A stretch of 39,927 bases of DNA from Streptomyces sp. NBRC 110611 (lineage in GTDB: Bacteria; Actinomycetota; Actinomycetes; Streptomycetales; Streptomycetaceae), in contig NZ_BBUY01000001.1 of assembly GCF_001590865.1 (NCBI RefSeq), positions 221,325 through 261,251 on the forward strand, given 5' to 3'. This document shows positions 8,676-15,693 of the stretch, piece after piece. Made by a program: the position numbers and the translations under genes. The stretch's first letter is position 1. The number at the start of each line of letters is the position of its first letter. The notes beneath the pieces are model-generated. The model saw only the letters and a list, made by a program, of their open reading frames with translations. It made no database searches and was not told where the DNA came from.

Positions 8676-8703
8676 TTGAGATCGTCGAAGCGGAACGTAC
8701 GAT
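8676..8703 (+). promoter_or_regulatory. Housekeeping-type promoter for the 8712 gene
   Basis: TTGAGA (8676-8681) and TACGAT (8698-8703) are separated by 16 bp, close to the main vegetative sigma consensus. The expected transcription start is about 8709-8712, at or next to the GTG at 8712, which predicts a leaderless mRNA. Confidence 0.6.
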
Positions 8704-8711
8704 CACATACC

Positions 8712-9218
8712 GTGCAAGGTTCGGAGAAGTCTTCCCGTCGCGGCCGTCGCTCGACCACCATGGGCGGTATGCCACTCAACGACATGCCGTGGTGGCGCTG
8801 GCGCAGCAATGTGCGCTCCGCGCTGCACATGCTCTCCGACCCCGCCTTCCACCGGGATGTCTGGCTGGCCGGCCGGCCCGGGTACGGAGATGTCACCGAC
8901 GCCGTCTACCGCCTCGTCGAGGACACCTGGCTGGATCACTGGTCCGCCGACCGGTACATCGGCACGATCTTCCGTGACGCCCAGGAGGCCCAGCTGGTCG
9001 ACATCGCGGTGCTGCGGGTGCTGCGGATCCTGCACCAGGTCGGTCCGGACGCCCCGGTCGCCGCGTACACGGCGCACGAGGGCTGGCCCGAGGCCGTACG
9101 GGCGGCCCGGGAGGCCCACGTCCGGCTGGCGACGGCCGACGGCGAGGACCCCGAAGCCGCGCCCCGCGCGCTGCGGGTGCTGGCCCTCATGACCGGTCAG
9201 CCGGCCACCGCGGCCTGA
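8712..9218 (+). CDS. Conserved actinobacterial protein of unknown function
   Basis: A protein of about 168 residues with no recognisable catalytic motif. The core begins MPLNDMPWWRWRSNVRSALHMLSDP and is rich in Trp, Arg and helical segments (DVTDAVYRLVEDTWLDHWS, VDIAVLRVLRILHQVG). It is probably a soluble, mostly alpha-helical cytoplasmic protein. The start is uncertain: GTG 8712 is favoured because a promoter places the transcription start there, but ATG 8760 or 8769 would give the conserved core alone. None of the three has a good ribosome site. It is followed 32 nt later by purU and may be cotranscribed with it, although purU could also have its own start signal. I recall similar proteins only from Streptomyces and relatives. 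Confidence 0.65.
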   Translation: MQGSEKSSRRGRRSTTMGGMPLNDMPWWRWRSNVRSALHMLSDPAFHRDVWLAGRPGYGDVTDAVYRLVEDTWLDHWSADRYIGTIFRDAQEAQLVDIAVLRVLRILHQVGPDAPVAAYTAHEGWPEAVRAAREAHVRLATADGEDPEAAPRALRVLALMTGQPATAA

Positions 9219-9250
9219 GCAGCGCTCCGGATGTGCGACCCTATGAGGTC

Positions 9251-10216
9251 ATGAGCGAGTCGCAGTCCCCCCAGCCCGGTCCCCTCGACCAGTCCGGTTC
9301 CCCCGACCGGAACGGCCGCACGAACGATCACGGAGATTACGGAGATCGCGGAGATCGCGGCGGCCGAGGCGATCAGTACGTCCTCACCCTGTCCTGCCCG
9401 GACAAGCCGGGGATCGTGCACGCCGTCTCCAGCTACCTCTTCATGACCGGCTGCAACATCGAGGACAGCCAGCAGTTCGGCGACCGCGACACCGGGCTGT
9501 TCTTCATGCGGGTCCACTTCACCGCGGACTCCCCGGTCAGCGTGGACAAGCTGCGGGCCAGCTTCGCGGCGGTGGGCGACTCCTTCGGCATGGACTGGCA
9601 GCTCCACCGGGCCGACGAGAAGATGCGGATCATCCTGATGGTGTCCAAGTTCGGGCACTGCCTCAACGACCTGCTCTTCCGCTCCCGGATCGGCGCGCTG
9701 CCGGTCGAGATCGCGGCCGTGGTCTCCAACCACACGGACTTCGCCGAGCTGGTCTCCTCGTACGGCATCCCGTTCCACCACATTCCGGTCACTCGCGACA
9801 CCAAGCCCGAGGCCGAGGCGCGGCTGCTGGAGCTGGTGGCGGCGGAGAACGTGGAGCTGGTGGTGCTCGCCCGCTATATGCAGGTGCTCTCCGACGATCT
9901 GTGCAAGGCGCTGTCCGGCCGGATCATCAACATCCACCACTCCTTCCTGCCGAGCTTCAAGGGCGCCAAGCCGTACCACCAGGCGCACGCCCGTGGCGTG
10001 AAGCTCATCGGTGCCACCGCGCACTACGTCACCGCGGACCTCGACGAGGGCCCGATCATCGAGCAGGAGGTCGAGCGGGTCGGCCACGAGGTCACGCCGG
10101 ACCAGCTCGTGGCGATCGGCCGGGACGTCGAGTGCCAGGCGCTGGCGCGCGCCGTGAAGTGGCACAGCGAGCACCGGGTGCTGCTGAACGGCAGCCGGAC
10201 GGTCGTCTTCGCCTGA
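9251..10216 (+). CDS. purU: Formyltetrahydrofolate deformylase
   Basis: A 321-residue enzyme that hydrolyses 10-formyl-tetrahydrofolate to tetrahydrofolate and formate, balancing one-carbon pools and supplying formate for purine synthesis. After a disordered Asp/Gly/Arg-rich leader (about residues 25-40) there is an ACT domain (YVLTLSCPDKPGIVHAVSSY onward, about 42-115) and then a formyltransferase-fold hydrolase domain. The catalytic triad is visible as N227 and H229 in INIHHSFLPSF and D265 in DLDEGPII, with the spacing seen in the PurN/PurU family. The ATG at 9251 has no ribosome site. TATGAG at 9242-9247 just before it suggests leaderless initiation. Length is slightly above the usual 280-300 because of the leader. 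It is followed by the repeat element at 10234. Confidence 0.95.
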   Translation: MSESQSPQPGPLDQSGSPDRNGRTNDHGDYGDRGDRGGRGDQYVLTLSCPDKPGIVHAVSSYLFMTGCNIEDSQQFGDRDTGLFFMRVHFTADSPVSVDKLRASFAAVGDSFGMDWQLHRADEKMRIILMVSKFGHCLNDLLFRSRIGALPVEIAAVVSNHTDFAELVSSYGIPFHHIPVTRDTKPEAEARLLELVAAENVELVVLARYMQVLSDDLCKALSGRIINIHHSFLPSFKGAKPYHQAHARGVKLIGATAHYVTADLDEGPIIEQEVERVGHEVTPDQLVAIGRDVECQALARAVKWHSEHRVLLNGSRTVVFA

Positions 10217-10233
10217 GCGCTCTCCGTCGCTGA

Positions 10234-10324
10234 GGAATACTCTCCGTGCCCGTCACGTTGTGGGTCCCGAGGGGGCGCTCGGATCCCCTACGGGATCTGT
10301 TCGACCGCCCCCTACGGGAAAGCC
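10234..10324 (+). repeat. Structured dispersed element, copy A
   Basis: A 91-bp element starting 18 nt after the purU stop, between convergent purU and anti-sigma genes. A related copy lies inverted at 37160-37070. It contains three CCC/GGG palindromic boxes, centred near 10270, 10290 and 10314; the last two share CCCCTACGGGA (10285-10295, 10309-10319). As RNA, GATCCC/GGGATC forms an inner hairpin and AGGGGGCG/CGCCCCCT an outer 8-bp stem. It may serve as a bidirectional terminator; that role is inferred. Confidence 0.75.
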
Positions 10325-10380
10325 CCCGGATTCCCCGGATTCCCAAATCCTCCGGAAGGCAAGCCCTGGAAGCGGGAACG

Positions 10381-11781
10381 CTAAAGGCGGGACAGCGACG
10401 CGGTCGCGAAGAGCACCTCGCGGATCGCGTCGCGCTCACCGTTCTGCCCCGCGGCGGCGTCCTCGGGTGAGATGTGGCCGGCGGCCAGCTGGCAGAACTC
10501 GGCGCTGTCCAGGGCGATATGCGCGACCGTGTGATCCGGTGTGCCGATGGCGGCCGGTGAGTCCAGGGCTATGTACCAGTGGCCGCCGCCATGGCCCTCG
10601 ACCTCCAGGTGGAGCGTACGGCCCGGGGCGCCGGCCTCCACCAGCCGCCGCGGCGGTGCGGCGCGCCCGGCCCGGCGGCGGTCGGCCAGCGCACTGGGCA
10701 GCAGCCGGGCGGCGAGGTCGACGATACGGTGCAGATGTGCGGCGGCCGGGGCCTCGTACGGATAGTCCACCGCGTCCGCGATATCACCCGCGTGTACCCA
10801 GCACTCGAAGGCGCGGTCCAGGAACGCGTCGCGCAGCGCGAGGCTGAAGTCCCCGTACGGGACGTCGAGTTCGGCCACCTTGCCGCCGGCGAACGAGACC
10901 TGCCGCATCAGGGCGTAACTCTGGTCGCGCCAGGGGCCGTGCGTGGCCGGGCGGTCGAGCAGCTGGTCCGTGGCCCGCCAGAACGTCTCCGTACGGATGA
11001 GGGGGTTCGGGGTGCCCGGCGGGGCGGCGGTGCCGAGCGGGTCGGGCAGGCCGAGCGCCGTCGCGACCAGGCCGTCGACCGCCGTCAGATGCCCGATCAC
11101 ACCGGCGACGGTGGTCTCCCGTGCCATCGGACGCTCGTCCTCGAACCAGCGCAGCCGCACCGGAGCGCGCCACTCCGACTCGCCCATGTCGCGCAGCAGC
11201 GCATCCAGTTTGGCGGTCTCCGCGTCGTACGGAGCCGCCCAGTCGGGCACCGGGATGCGGGCCGGCCGGCGGCCCAGACAGCCCTCCAGCACACGGGACC
11301 GCAGCCGCGGATCGAGGTCGAGGCTGTCGGCCGGGTGCAGCAGCCCGACGGCGTCGCGCAGCCGCAGTGCCTCGTCCGCGCAGGCGGCGCAGTCGGTCAG
11401 ATGCGCCTCGACGGCGGCGGTCTCCTCGGCCGAGCAGGCCGACAGGGCCCAGGCACCGAGGAGGGACTTGAGGACGGCGTGCGACGGGGCGGGTATCGGC
11501 GCCGGAAACCGCCCGGGGACGACGGGGCCGGTCGCGGGTCCGATCGCGGGGCCTGGCACGGGCCCGGTTTCCGGTGCGCGCGGGGCGATGCCGTACGGGC
11601 GGCGGGCGTCGCCCGGCGAGGTGTCGTGGCCCGACGGGCCCAGCGGATCGCCGGCGGGCGCGGGCGGGATGTCGGGGAGCGGGCCGTGGTCCTCGGCGGC
11701 GGGGCGCGGTGCCGGTATCCGCGGCCGTTCATCCGGTCCGCCGGGCAGCTCGCAGCCGTCCCACTCGTCCGGGCCGTTCAT
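10381..11781 (-). CDS. Zinc-binding anti-sigma factor fused to a mycothiol-dependent maleylpyruvate-isomerase-like domain
   Basis: A 466-residue soluble protein, probably the cytoplasmic partner of the sigma factor encoded directly upstream (ATGA, 4-nt overlap). Residues 1-100 are Pro/Gly-rich. Residues about 100-150 hold a zinc anti-sigma domain with H127-x3-C131-x2-C134. From about 180 a DinB/MDMPI-like four-helix domain follows, with the metal-ligand pattern of mycothiol-dependent maleylpyruvate isomerase: H231 in GHLTAVDG and E326-x3-H330 in ECWVHAGD. The C-terminal region (LHLEVEGHGGGHWYIAL onward) resembles the second domain of that family. No transmembrane helix is present. The likely role is to bind and silence the sigma factor, with release controlled by a thiol, metal or ligand sensed by the second domain; that is inference. 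Found as a conserved pairing in actinomycetes. Confidence 0.8.
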   Translation of the reverse strand: MNGPDEWDGCELPGGPDERPRIPAPRPAAEDHGPLPDIPPAPAGDPLGPSGHDTSPGDARRPYGIAPRAPETGPVPGPAIGPATGPVVPGRFPAPIPAPSHAVLKSLLGAWALSACSAEETAAVEAHLTDCAACADEALRLRDAVGLLHPADSLDLDPRLRSRVLEGCLGRRPARIPVPDWAAPYDAETAKLDALLRDMGESEWRAPVRLRWFEDERPMARETTVAGVIGHLTAVDGLVATALGLPDPLGTAAPPGTPNPLIRTETFWRATDQLLDRPATHGPWRDQSYALMRQVSFAGGKVAELDVPYGDFSLALRDAFLDRAFECWVHAGDIADAVDYPYEAPAAAHLHRIVDLAARLLPSALADRRRAGRAAPPRRLVEAGAPGRTLHLEVEGHGGGHWYIALDSPAAIGTPDHTVAHIALDSAEFCQLAAGHISPEDAAAGQNGERDAIREVLFATASLSRL

Positions 11782-12500
11782 CGCGTCCGTCCATGGCCGG
11801 GGCCGGGCGGTGCGGAGGAACCGGGGCCGGTGTGGTGGGTGTGCGGTGCGCGCGGCACCCGGGGCGCGTGTGACGACTGTGGCGCACGAGGTGCCGCGGG
11901 GGTGGCGCGCACAGTGCTCGACGTGTACGTGGTGCGGTGGGTGGGCGGCAGGGCCTGGTGGTTGTGGGCGGTGGACAGCAGCTGCAGGCCGAGGCGGAGC
12001 CGGCGGCGCGCCTCGTCCTCGGTGACGCCGAGGTCGGCGGCGGTCTGGCGGTAGTCCCGGCGCTGGAAGTACGCCAGCTCCAGCGCGGCCCGCAGCGGCG
12101 CGGGCATGGACGTGACGATGTAGTCGGCGCGGGCGGCGGTCGAGGCCTCGCGGATCCGCTGCTCTATCTCTGCGGGCTCGGGGGCCTCGTCCCCGCAGTC
12201 GCGTGCCGAGGCGGCCTCGGTCTGGCGCAGCCGCTGGACGGCGTGGTGGCGGGTGAGGCCGGCGACCCAGGAGCGCAGCGAGCCCTGCTTGGGGTCGTAG
12301 GTGCCGGGGTGCTCCCAGATGTAGCCGAACACTTCCCGGGTGATGCGGTCGGCGGTGTCCTCGTCGTCCAGGACGCGGTACGCGAGGCTGTGGACGAGCG
12401 AGGCGAAGCGGTCGTAGAGCTCACCGAGCGCGGCTGCCTCACCGCGCGTGAGCCGCTGCTGCATCCGCCTGTCCCAGCGCGGTGGCGCGTCGTGTCCCAT
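11778..12500 (-). CDS. ECF-type RNA polymerase sigma factor
   Basis: A 240-residue sigma-70-family protein. Region 2 spans about residues 20-95 (LGELYDRFASLVHSLAYRVL to SLRSWVAGLTRHHAVQRLR), and region 4 spans about 125-175 with a helix-turn-helix (RRDYRQTAADLGVTEDEARRRL). Regions 1 and 3 are missing, as in ECF sigma factors. A C-terminal tail of about 55 residues rich in Pro, His, Ser and Thr (PTHRTTYTSSTVRATPAAPR and beyond) is unusual for the family. The ATG at 12500 is preceded by a GGGGG tract as ribosome site. It is translationally coupled to its anti-sigma factor downstream and divergent from an anti-sigma antagonist, so the three probably form one partner-switch-like regulatory unit. 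The regulon is unknown. Confidence 0.88.
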   Translation of the reverse strand: MGHDAPPRWDRRMQQRLTRGEAAALGELYDRFASLVHSLAYRVLDDEDTADRITREVFGYIWEHPGTYDPKQGSLRSWVAGLTRHHAVQRLRQTEAASARDCGDEAPEPAEIEQRIREASTAARADYIVTSMPAPLRAALELAYFQRRDYRQTAADLGVTEDEARRRLRLGLQLLSTAHNHQALPPTHRTTYTSSTVRATPAAPRAPQSSHAPRVPRAPHTHHTGPGSSAPPGPGHGRTR

Positions 12501-12641
12501 CGGACCCCCATCCCTGCCCTTTCGGCTGTGGGCTCACACCTCAGCCGACACTCCCGCACACACTTTGCCCGGTTCTGTGTGCAGGATCACCGAATCCGCC
12601 GTGCCAACGAATGTAATGGGCGGGTCTGACAACGGATGCTC

Positions 12642-12654
12642 GTTTGCGGCAAAC
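12642..12654. promoter_or_regulatory. Palindrome GTTTGC-G-GCAAAC, candidate operator
   Basis: A perfect 6-1-6 inverted repeat in an A/T-richer stretch about 140 bp upstream of the sigma-factor start and 330 bp upstream of the STAS start. The position suits a regulator-binding site for either divergent gene. The binding protein is unknown. Confidence 0.45.
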
Positions 12655-12884
12655 CGAGCCTTGAGGGGGACGCGGGTGGTAAAGGACTGACGGCCGCTGC
12701 CGCCGCCCGCTGGTCGCGCGGACGGTCGCGCAGGCGGTTGTGCGGGCCCGGGGAGGCTGAATGAAGCTGTCCGTAGAGGTGCCGATGATGCTCGATGGTG
12801 ACCGCTTACGCCTCTATGCGGCGATCTGTTACCCGGGTGTGACCGAATATCGGAGAAAACCCGCCCCGTCCTGGGCATAGCCTT

Positions 12885-12902
12885 GGAAGGCAACGGCCTT
12901 TT
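12885..12902 (+). terminator. Small T-tailed hairpin upstream of the STAS gene
   Basis: AAGGC (12887-12891) and GCCTT (12896-12900) flank an AACG tetraloop and are followed by two more T residues, giving a TTTT tail. It lies about 80 bp before the STAS start codon. It could terminate a short leader transcript or be fortuitous. Confidence 0.35.
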
Positions 12903-12983
12903 GCGTCACCGGTGTGCCGACGGTTCGCACGGGTTTCAGCGGATCGAGGCCGGGCAGTCGAGCCGGGGAAGGGTGAGTTCCGG

Positions 12984-13406
12984 ATGCAGCCGGGCACATC
13001 CGTCCGCAAGCGAGCGAAAGGCTTCGAGCGCGTGTCGTTGAAGGTGGCAGAGGACCAACAGGGCCCCTGGGCGGTACTCCAGGTCTCCGGTGAGATGGAC
13101 ATGGTCACGTCGCCCGCGGTACGCCAGCATGTGCACAACGCGGTGGCGGACGGCCGCCGATCGCTCGTACTCGACCTGTCCGGAGTCCAGTTCTGTGACT
13201 CCAGCGGCGTCGGCGTGCTGATCGCCGCCCGCCGGCTGATGCGTTCCTGCCAGGGACGGCTGCGGCTGATCCTGCCCGCCCAGGGAGCCGTCGACGGCTC
13301 GCACGTCAACCGGGTGCTGGCGGCGCTCGGCGTACGCCGCCTCTTCGAGGTCTACCCGGACCTGTGCACCGCCGTCGACGAGGCCGCGGCGCCGCTCTCG
13401 GCCTGA
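12984..13406 (+). CDS. STAS-domain anti-sigma factor antagonist (SpoIIAA/BldG-like)
   Basis: A 140-residue protein with a single STAS domain (about residues 28-130). The phosphorylation site motif FCDSSGVGVL is present with Ser74 at the position phosphorylated in SpoIIAA. In the known family the unphosphorylated protein binds an anti-sigma factor or kinase and frees a sigma factor; phosphorylation inactivates it. No RsbW-type kinase is in the window, so its kinase must be elsewhere or its target is the adjacent anti-sigma factor, which would be unusual because that protein is zinc-binding and not a GHKL kinase. The ATG at 12984 follows a GGGGAAGGGTGAG purine-rich stretch. A later GTG at 13032 would remove only a basic N-terminal tail. 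Confidence 0.88.
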   Translation: MQPGTSVRKRAKGFERVSLKVAEDQQGPWAVLQVSGEMDMVTSPAVRQHVHNAVADGRRSLVLDLSGVQFCDSSGVGVLIAARRLMRSCQGRLRLILPAQGAVDGSHVNRVLAALGVRRLFEVYPDLCTAVDEAAAPLSA

Positions 13407-13436
13407 CCCCGCGCCCGGAGCCCGGCGGCCCGTACG

Positions 13437-13496
13437 GGAACTCTGCCCATCTCGGGAACTCCGCCCGCTCACGATCTCTGCTCAGGAACTCCGCCC
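13437..13496. repeat. Three GGAACTC(T/C)GCCC repeats at the convergent gene ends
   Basis: The 12-mer occurs at 13437-13448, 13455-13466 and 13485-13496, the last inside the 3' end of the leftward sensor-kinase gene. The block is bracketed by CCGTACGG on both sides. Probably local duplication. Confidence 0.5.
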
Positions 13497-14732
13497 GTAC
13501 GGAAGCTCCGCGCGTACGACGAAGCCCCCGTCGGGCGTGGGACGCGCCTCCAGCGTCCCGCCGAGGCTCTGCGCCCGCTCACGCAGCCCCACCAGGCCGT
13601 GGCCGCCGCCCGGCAGCGCCGGCGCCGTCGCCGACGCGTCCGCCGGCCCGTTCCGGATCTCCACCCGCAGCCCGGTGTCCACCGGATCCACCCGGACCCG
13701 TACCCGCGCGCCGGGCGCGTGCTTGCGGACATTCGTCAGCGCCTCCTGGACCGTACGGAACGCGGCCCGCTCCACGGTCTTCGCGCCGCTCGCCCCGGCG
13801 ACCGCCCCTTCCTCGGAGTCCGCGCAGCCCTCGTACGTCACATCCAGCGCGCTCATCTCGATCAGGCGCGGCAGCTCCGCCAGACCGGGCTGCGGCGCCA
13901 GATCACGCGTCTCCTCCGTATCGCCGCCGTTCGCCCGCAGGACGCCGACCATGTGCCGCAGCTCCTCCAGCGTCCGCACCGACAGCTCCCGGATCGTCCG
14001 GGCACCCGCCCGCGCCGTCTCGTCCGCCGTGCTGACCTGCACCGCCCCCGCCTGCAGGCTGATCAGGCTGACCTGATGGGCGACCACATCGTGCATCTCA
14101 CGGGCGAGCCGGGCCCGTTCGGTGGTCTTGATCCGTTCCGCGAGCAGGGTGTCCTCCCGCTGCCGGCTGCGGGTCAGGTCCGCGACCCGGGAGGCGAGTT
14201 CCTGACGGGTGCGCACCAGGAGGCCCAGGGCGATCGGTGCGGCGGAGGTCACACCGGCGTCGATCAGCGTCAGGGCGTTGTCGCGGTACTCGGCGAGCTC
14301 GAAGTCGGAGATCGGGAACGGGAAGAAGTGCGCCGCGATCAGCAGTACCGCACAGATCCCCAGCCGGACCCGGCCGGGCCGCCGGCCGGCCAGCGTGTAG
14401 AGCGCGATCATCGGTGCGAACCAGATGTAGCCGATGTACAGACCGGGGAGGGTGCCGAGGAAGACCAGCAGCGGGAACCGCCGGCGCAGCAGCAGCGCTG
14501 CCGCGGCGACCATCGAAGCACCCAGCTCCAGGGCCATCCCCAGGTCGTTGACCAGCACCGCGTCGGCGATCGCCAGCAGCACCGGTACCACCACCGGTAC
14601 CACCGCCGGCATCCTTGGGGCGACCCCGCGCGGCCGCTGTCCCCGCGCCCCGTCCGCCGCGGCCCGCCCGTCCGCTGCGTCCCGCCCGTACGTCGCGTCG
14701 CGCCCGGACGCCCGCCCGCGCCCCGGCCTCAC
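13482..14732 (-). CDS. NarL-family sensor histidine kinase
   Basis: A 416-residue membrane kinase that should phosphorylate the response regulator encoded just upstream. About four or five hydrophobic segments lie between residues 40 and 165 (PAVVPVVVPVLLAIADAVL, LVFLGTLPGLYIGYIWFAPM, LGICAVLLIAAHF, SAAPIALGLLV). A HisKA_3 dimerisation region follows with H214 in AREMHDVVAHQVSLI. The ATP-binding domain is VQEALTNVRKHAPG (N box) and GGGHGLVGLRERAQSLGG (G box). There is no large extracellular sensor loop, so it may sense within the membrane. The GTG at 14732 overlaps the regulator's stop (GTGA), giving translational coupling. The regulator-before-kinase gene order is the less common one. The residues before the first helix are Arg/Gly/Asp-rich repeats of low complexity. 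Confidence 0.88.
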   Translation of the reverse strand: MRPGRGRASGRDATYGRDAADGRAAADGARGQRPRGVAPRMPAVVPVVVPVLLAIADAVLVNDLGMALELGASMVAAAALLLRRRFPLLVFLGTLPGLYIGYIWFAPMIALYTLAGRRPGRVRLGICAVLLIAAHFFPFPISDFELAEYRDNALTLIDAGVTSAAPIALGLLVRTRQELASRVADLTRSRQREDTLLAERIKTTERARLAREMHDVVAHQVSLISLQAGAVQVSTADETARAGARTIRELSVRTLEELRHMVGVLRANGGDTEETRDLAPQPGLAELPRLIEMSALDVTYEGCADSEEGAVAGASGAKTVERAAFRTVQEALTNVRKHAPGARVRVRVDPVDTGLRVEIRNGPADASATAPALPGGGHGLVGLRERAQSLGGTLEARPTPDGGFVVRAELPYGRSS

Positions 14733-15391
14733 CCCGTGCCCCCCGGACCATCCGCCACCAGGCCCGCCCGGTCCGCGACGATCGCCGCCTGTACGCGATT
14801 GATCCCGCCCAATTTGCCCAGCAGGGCCCGTACATGGTCCTTGACCGTACTGGGGGCCAGCCCCATCCGGTCGGCGATCTGGGCGTTGCCCAGCCCCTCG
14901 CCGAGCAGGGCCAGCACCTGTGACTCCCGGGGCGTCAGCCCGCTCACCGCGCGCGCCGCGGCGGCCTGGCCCTCGGCGGTCAGATACCCCCCGATCACCG
15001 CCCGGGTGACCCCCGGATCCAGCACACTGCCGCCCGCGGCCAGTGTCCGTACGGCCCGCACCAGTTGCTCCGGATCCGAGTCCTTGAGGAGGAACCCGGC
15101 CGCGCCCTCGCGCAGCGCCGCGGTCAGATACTCCTGGGCGTCGAAGGTGGTCAGCATTGCCACGGCCGGCGGTTCGGGGGCGGCGCGCAGGCCGCGCAGG
15201 ACGGTCAGCCCGTCGACATCCGGCATCCGGATGTCGAGCAGAACGACCTCGGCGGCGCAGCGCAACACGGTCTCCACGGCCTCCGCGCCACCGCAGTCCG
15301 CGACCATCTCGATGTCCGGGGCGGTCCCCAGAATCATCCGCAGCCCGGATCTGACCAGCCGTTCGTCGTCCACCACAGCGACACGGATCAC
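14729..15391 (-). CDS. NarL/LuxR-family response regulator
   Basis: A 220-residue DNA-binding regulator. The receiver domain starts VIRVAVVDDERLVRSGL, with the phospho-acceptor Asp at about residue 53 in VVLLDIRMPD, the switch Thr in MLTTFDAQEY and Lys in FLLKDSDPEQL. The C-terminal LuxR helix-turn-helix is LTPRESQVLALLGEGLGNAQIADRMGLAPSTVKDHV. The GTG at 15391 is chosen because it follows an AAAGGGG site and matches the usual receiver start; a GTG at 15415 would only add eight basic residues. It is the first gene of a two-gene operon with the sensor kinase. Targets unknown. Confidence 0.9.
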   Translation of the reverse strand: MIRVAVVDDERLVRSGLRMILGTAPDIEMVADCGGAEAVETVLRCAAEVVLLDIRMPDVDGLTVLRGLRAAPEPPAVAMLTTFDAQEYLTAALREGAAGFLLKDSDPEQLVRAVRTLAAGGSVLDPGVTRAVIGGYLTAEGQAAAARAVSGLTPRESQVLALLGEGLGNAQIADRMGLAPSTVKDHVRALLGKLGGINRVQAAIVADRAGLVADGPGGTG

Positions 15392-15471
15392 CGGCCGCCC
15401 CTTTCTCCTCCGCACCCTTCCGAGCTCGCGGAACCGCCCGGCGCTGCGCGACTCCGTACCTCTCCGCCCCC

Positions 15472-15513
15472 GTCCTACGACTGCCCAGCCCCTGTCCTAC
15501 GACTGCCCAGCCC
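15472..15513. repeat. 20-bp tandem direct repeat
   Basis: GTCCTACGACTGCCCAGCCC is present at 15472-15491 and 15494-15513, a 22-bp period, within the upstream region of the response-regulator operon. It may be a duplicated regulator site or simple slippage. Confidence 0.7.
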
Positions 15514-15526
15514 TGCGACGGACCCC

Positions 15527-15550
15527 CACCCCCGCCGAGCGGCGGGGGTG
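15527..15550. terminator. Perfect 11-bp inverted repeat
   Basis: CACCCCCGCCG (15527-15537) and CGGCGGGGGTG (15540-15550) are exact reverse complements around AG. As RNA it would be a very stable hairpin; the innermost pairs would open to form the loop. No T-run follows, which is usual for Streptomyces terminators. Confidence 0.6.
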
Positions 15551-15572
15551 AGCCCGCGACCTCGGGAGGATG

Positions 15573-15592
15573 CCGTGGGGGAGTCCCCACGG
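15573..15592. terminator. 8-bp hairpin with GAGT tetraloop
   Basis: CCGTGGGG (15573-15580) pairs with CCCCACGG (15585-15592). It is the middle one of three hairpins in this gap. The role is uncertain: terminator arm or structural part of a small RNA. Confidence 0.5.
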
Positions 15593-15658
15593 GCAGAGTG
15601 GTTCACATGCTGCACCACTGAAGAGGCCATGAGCCCGGGACGCGTTGCAGTTCACATC

Positions 15659-15693
15659 GACGGCCGCCGCGCCCCCCACACGTGGCGGCCGTC
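15659..15693 (-). terminator. 10-bp hairpin downstream of the membrane-protein gene
   Basis: GACGGCCGCC (15659-15668) and GGCGGCCGTC (15684-15693) form a perfect stem with a 15-nt loop containing CCCCCC. It sits 61 nt after the stop of the leftward membrane-protein gene, the right place for its transcription terminator. Confidence 0.6.

Larger units (their letters stand above)
12501..12983. other. 483-bp divergent control region between sigma factor and STAS gene
   Basis: No gene is supported here. It holds a 13-bp perfect palindrome and a small T-tailed hairpin, both listed separately, and should contain the promoters of the leftward sigma/anti-sigma operon and the rightward STAS gene. I could not assign clear -35/-10 boxes. 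Confidence 0.5.

Noticed and set aside
15601..15693. Possible 6C small RNA because of a CCCCCC loop
   Set aside because: Only one C6 loop is present, not the two expected, and the neighbouring genes are unlike the known 6C context.
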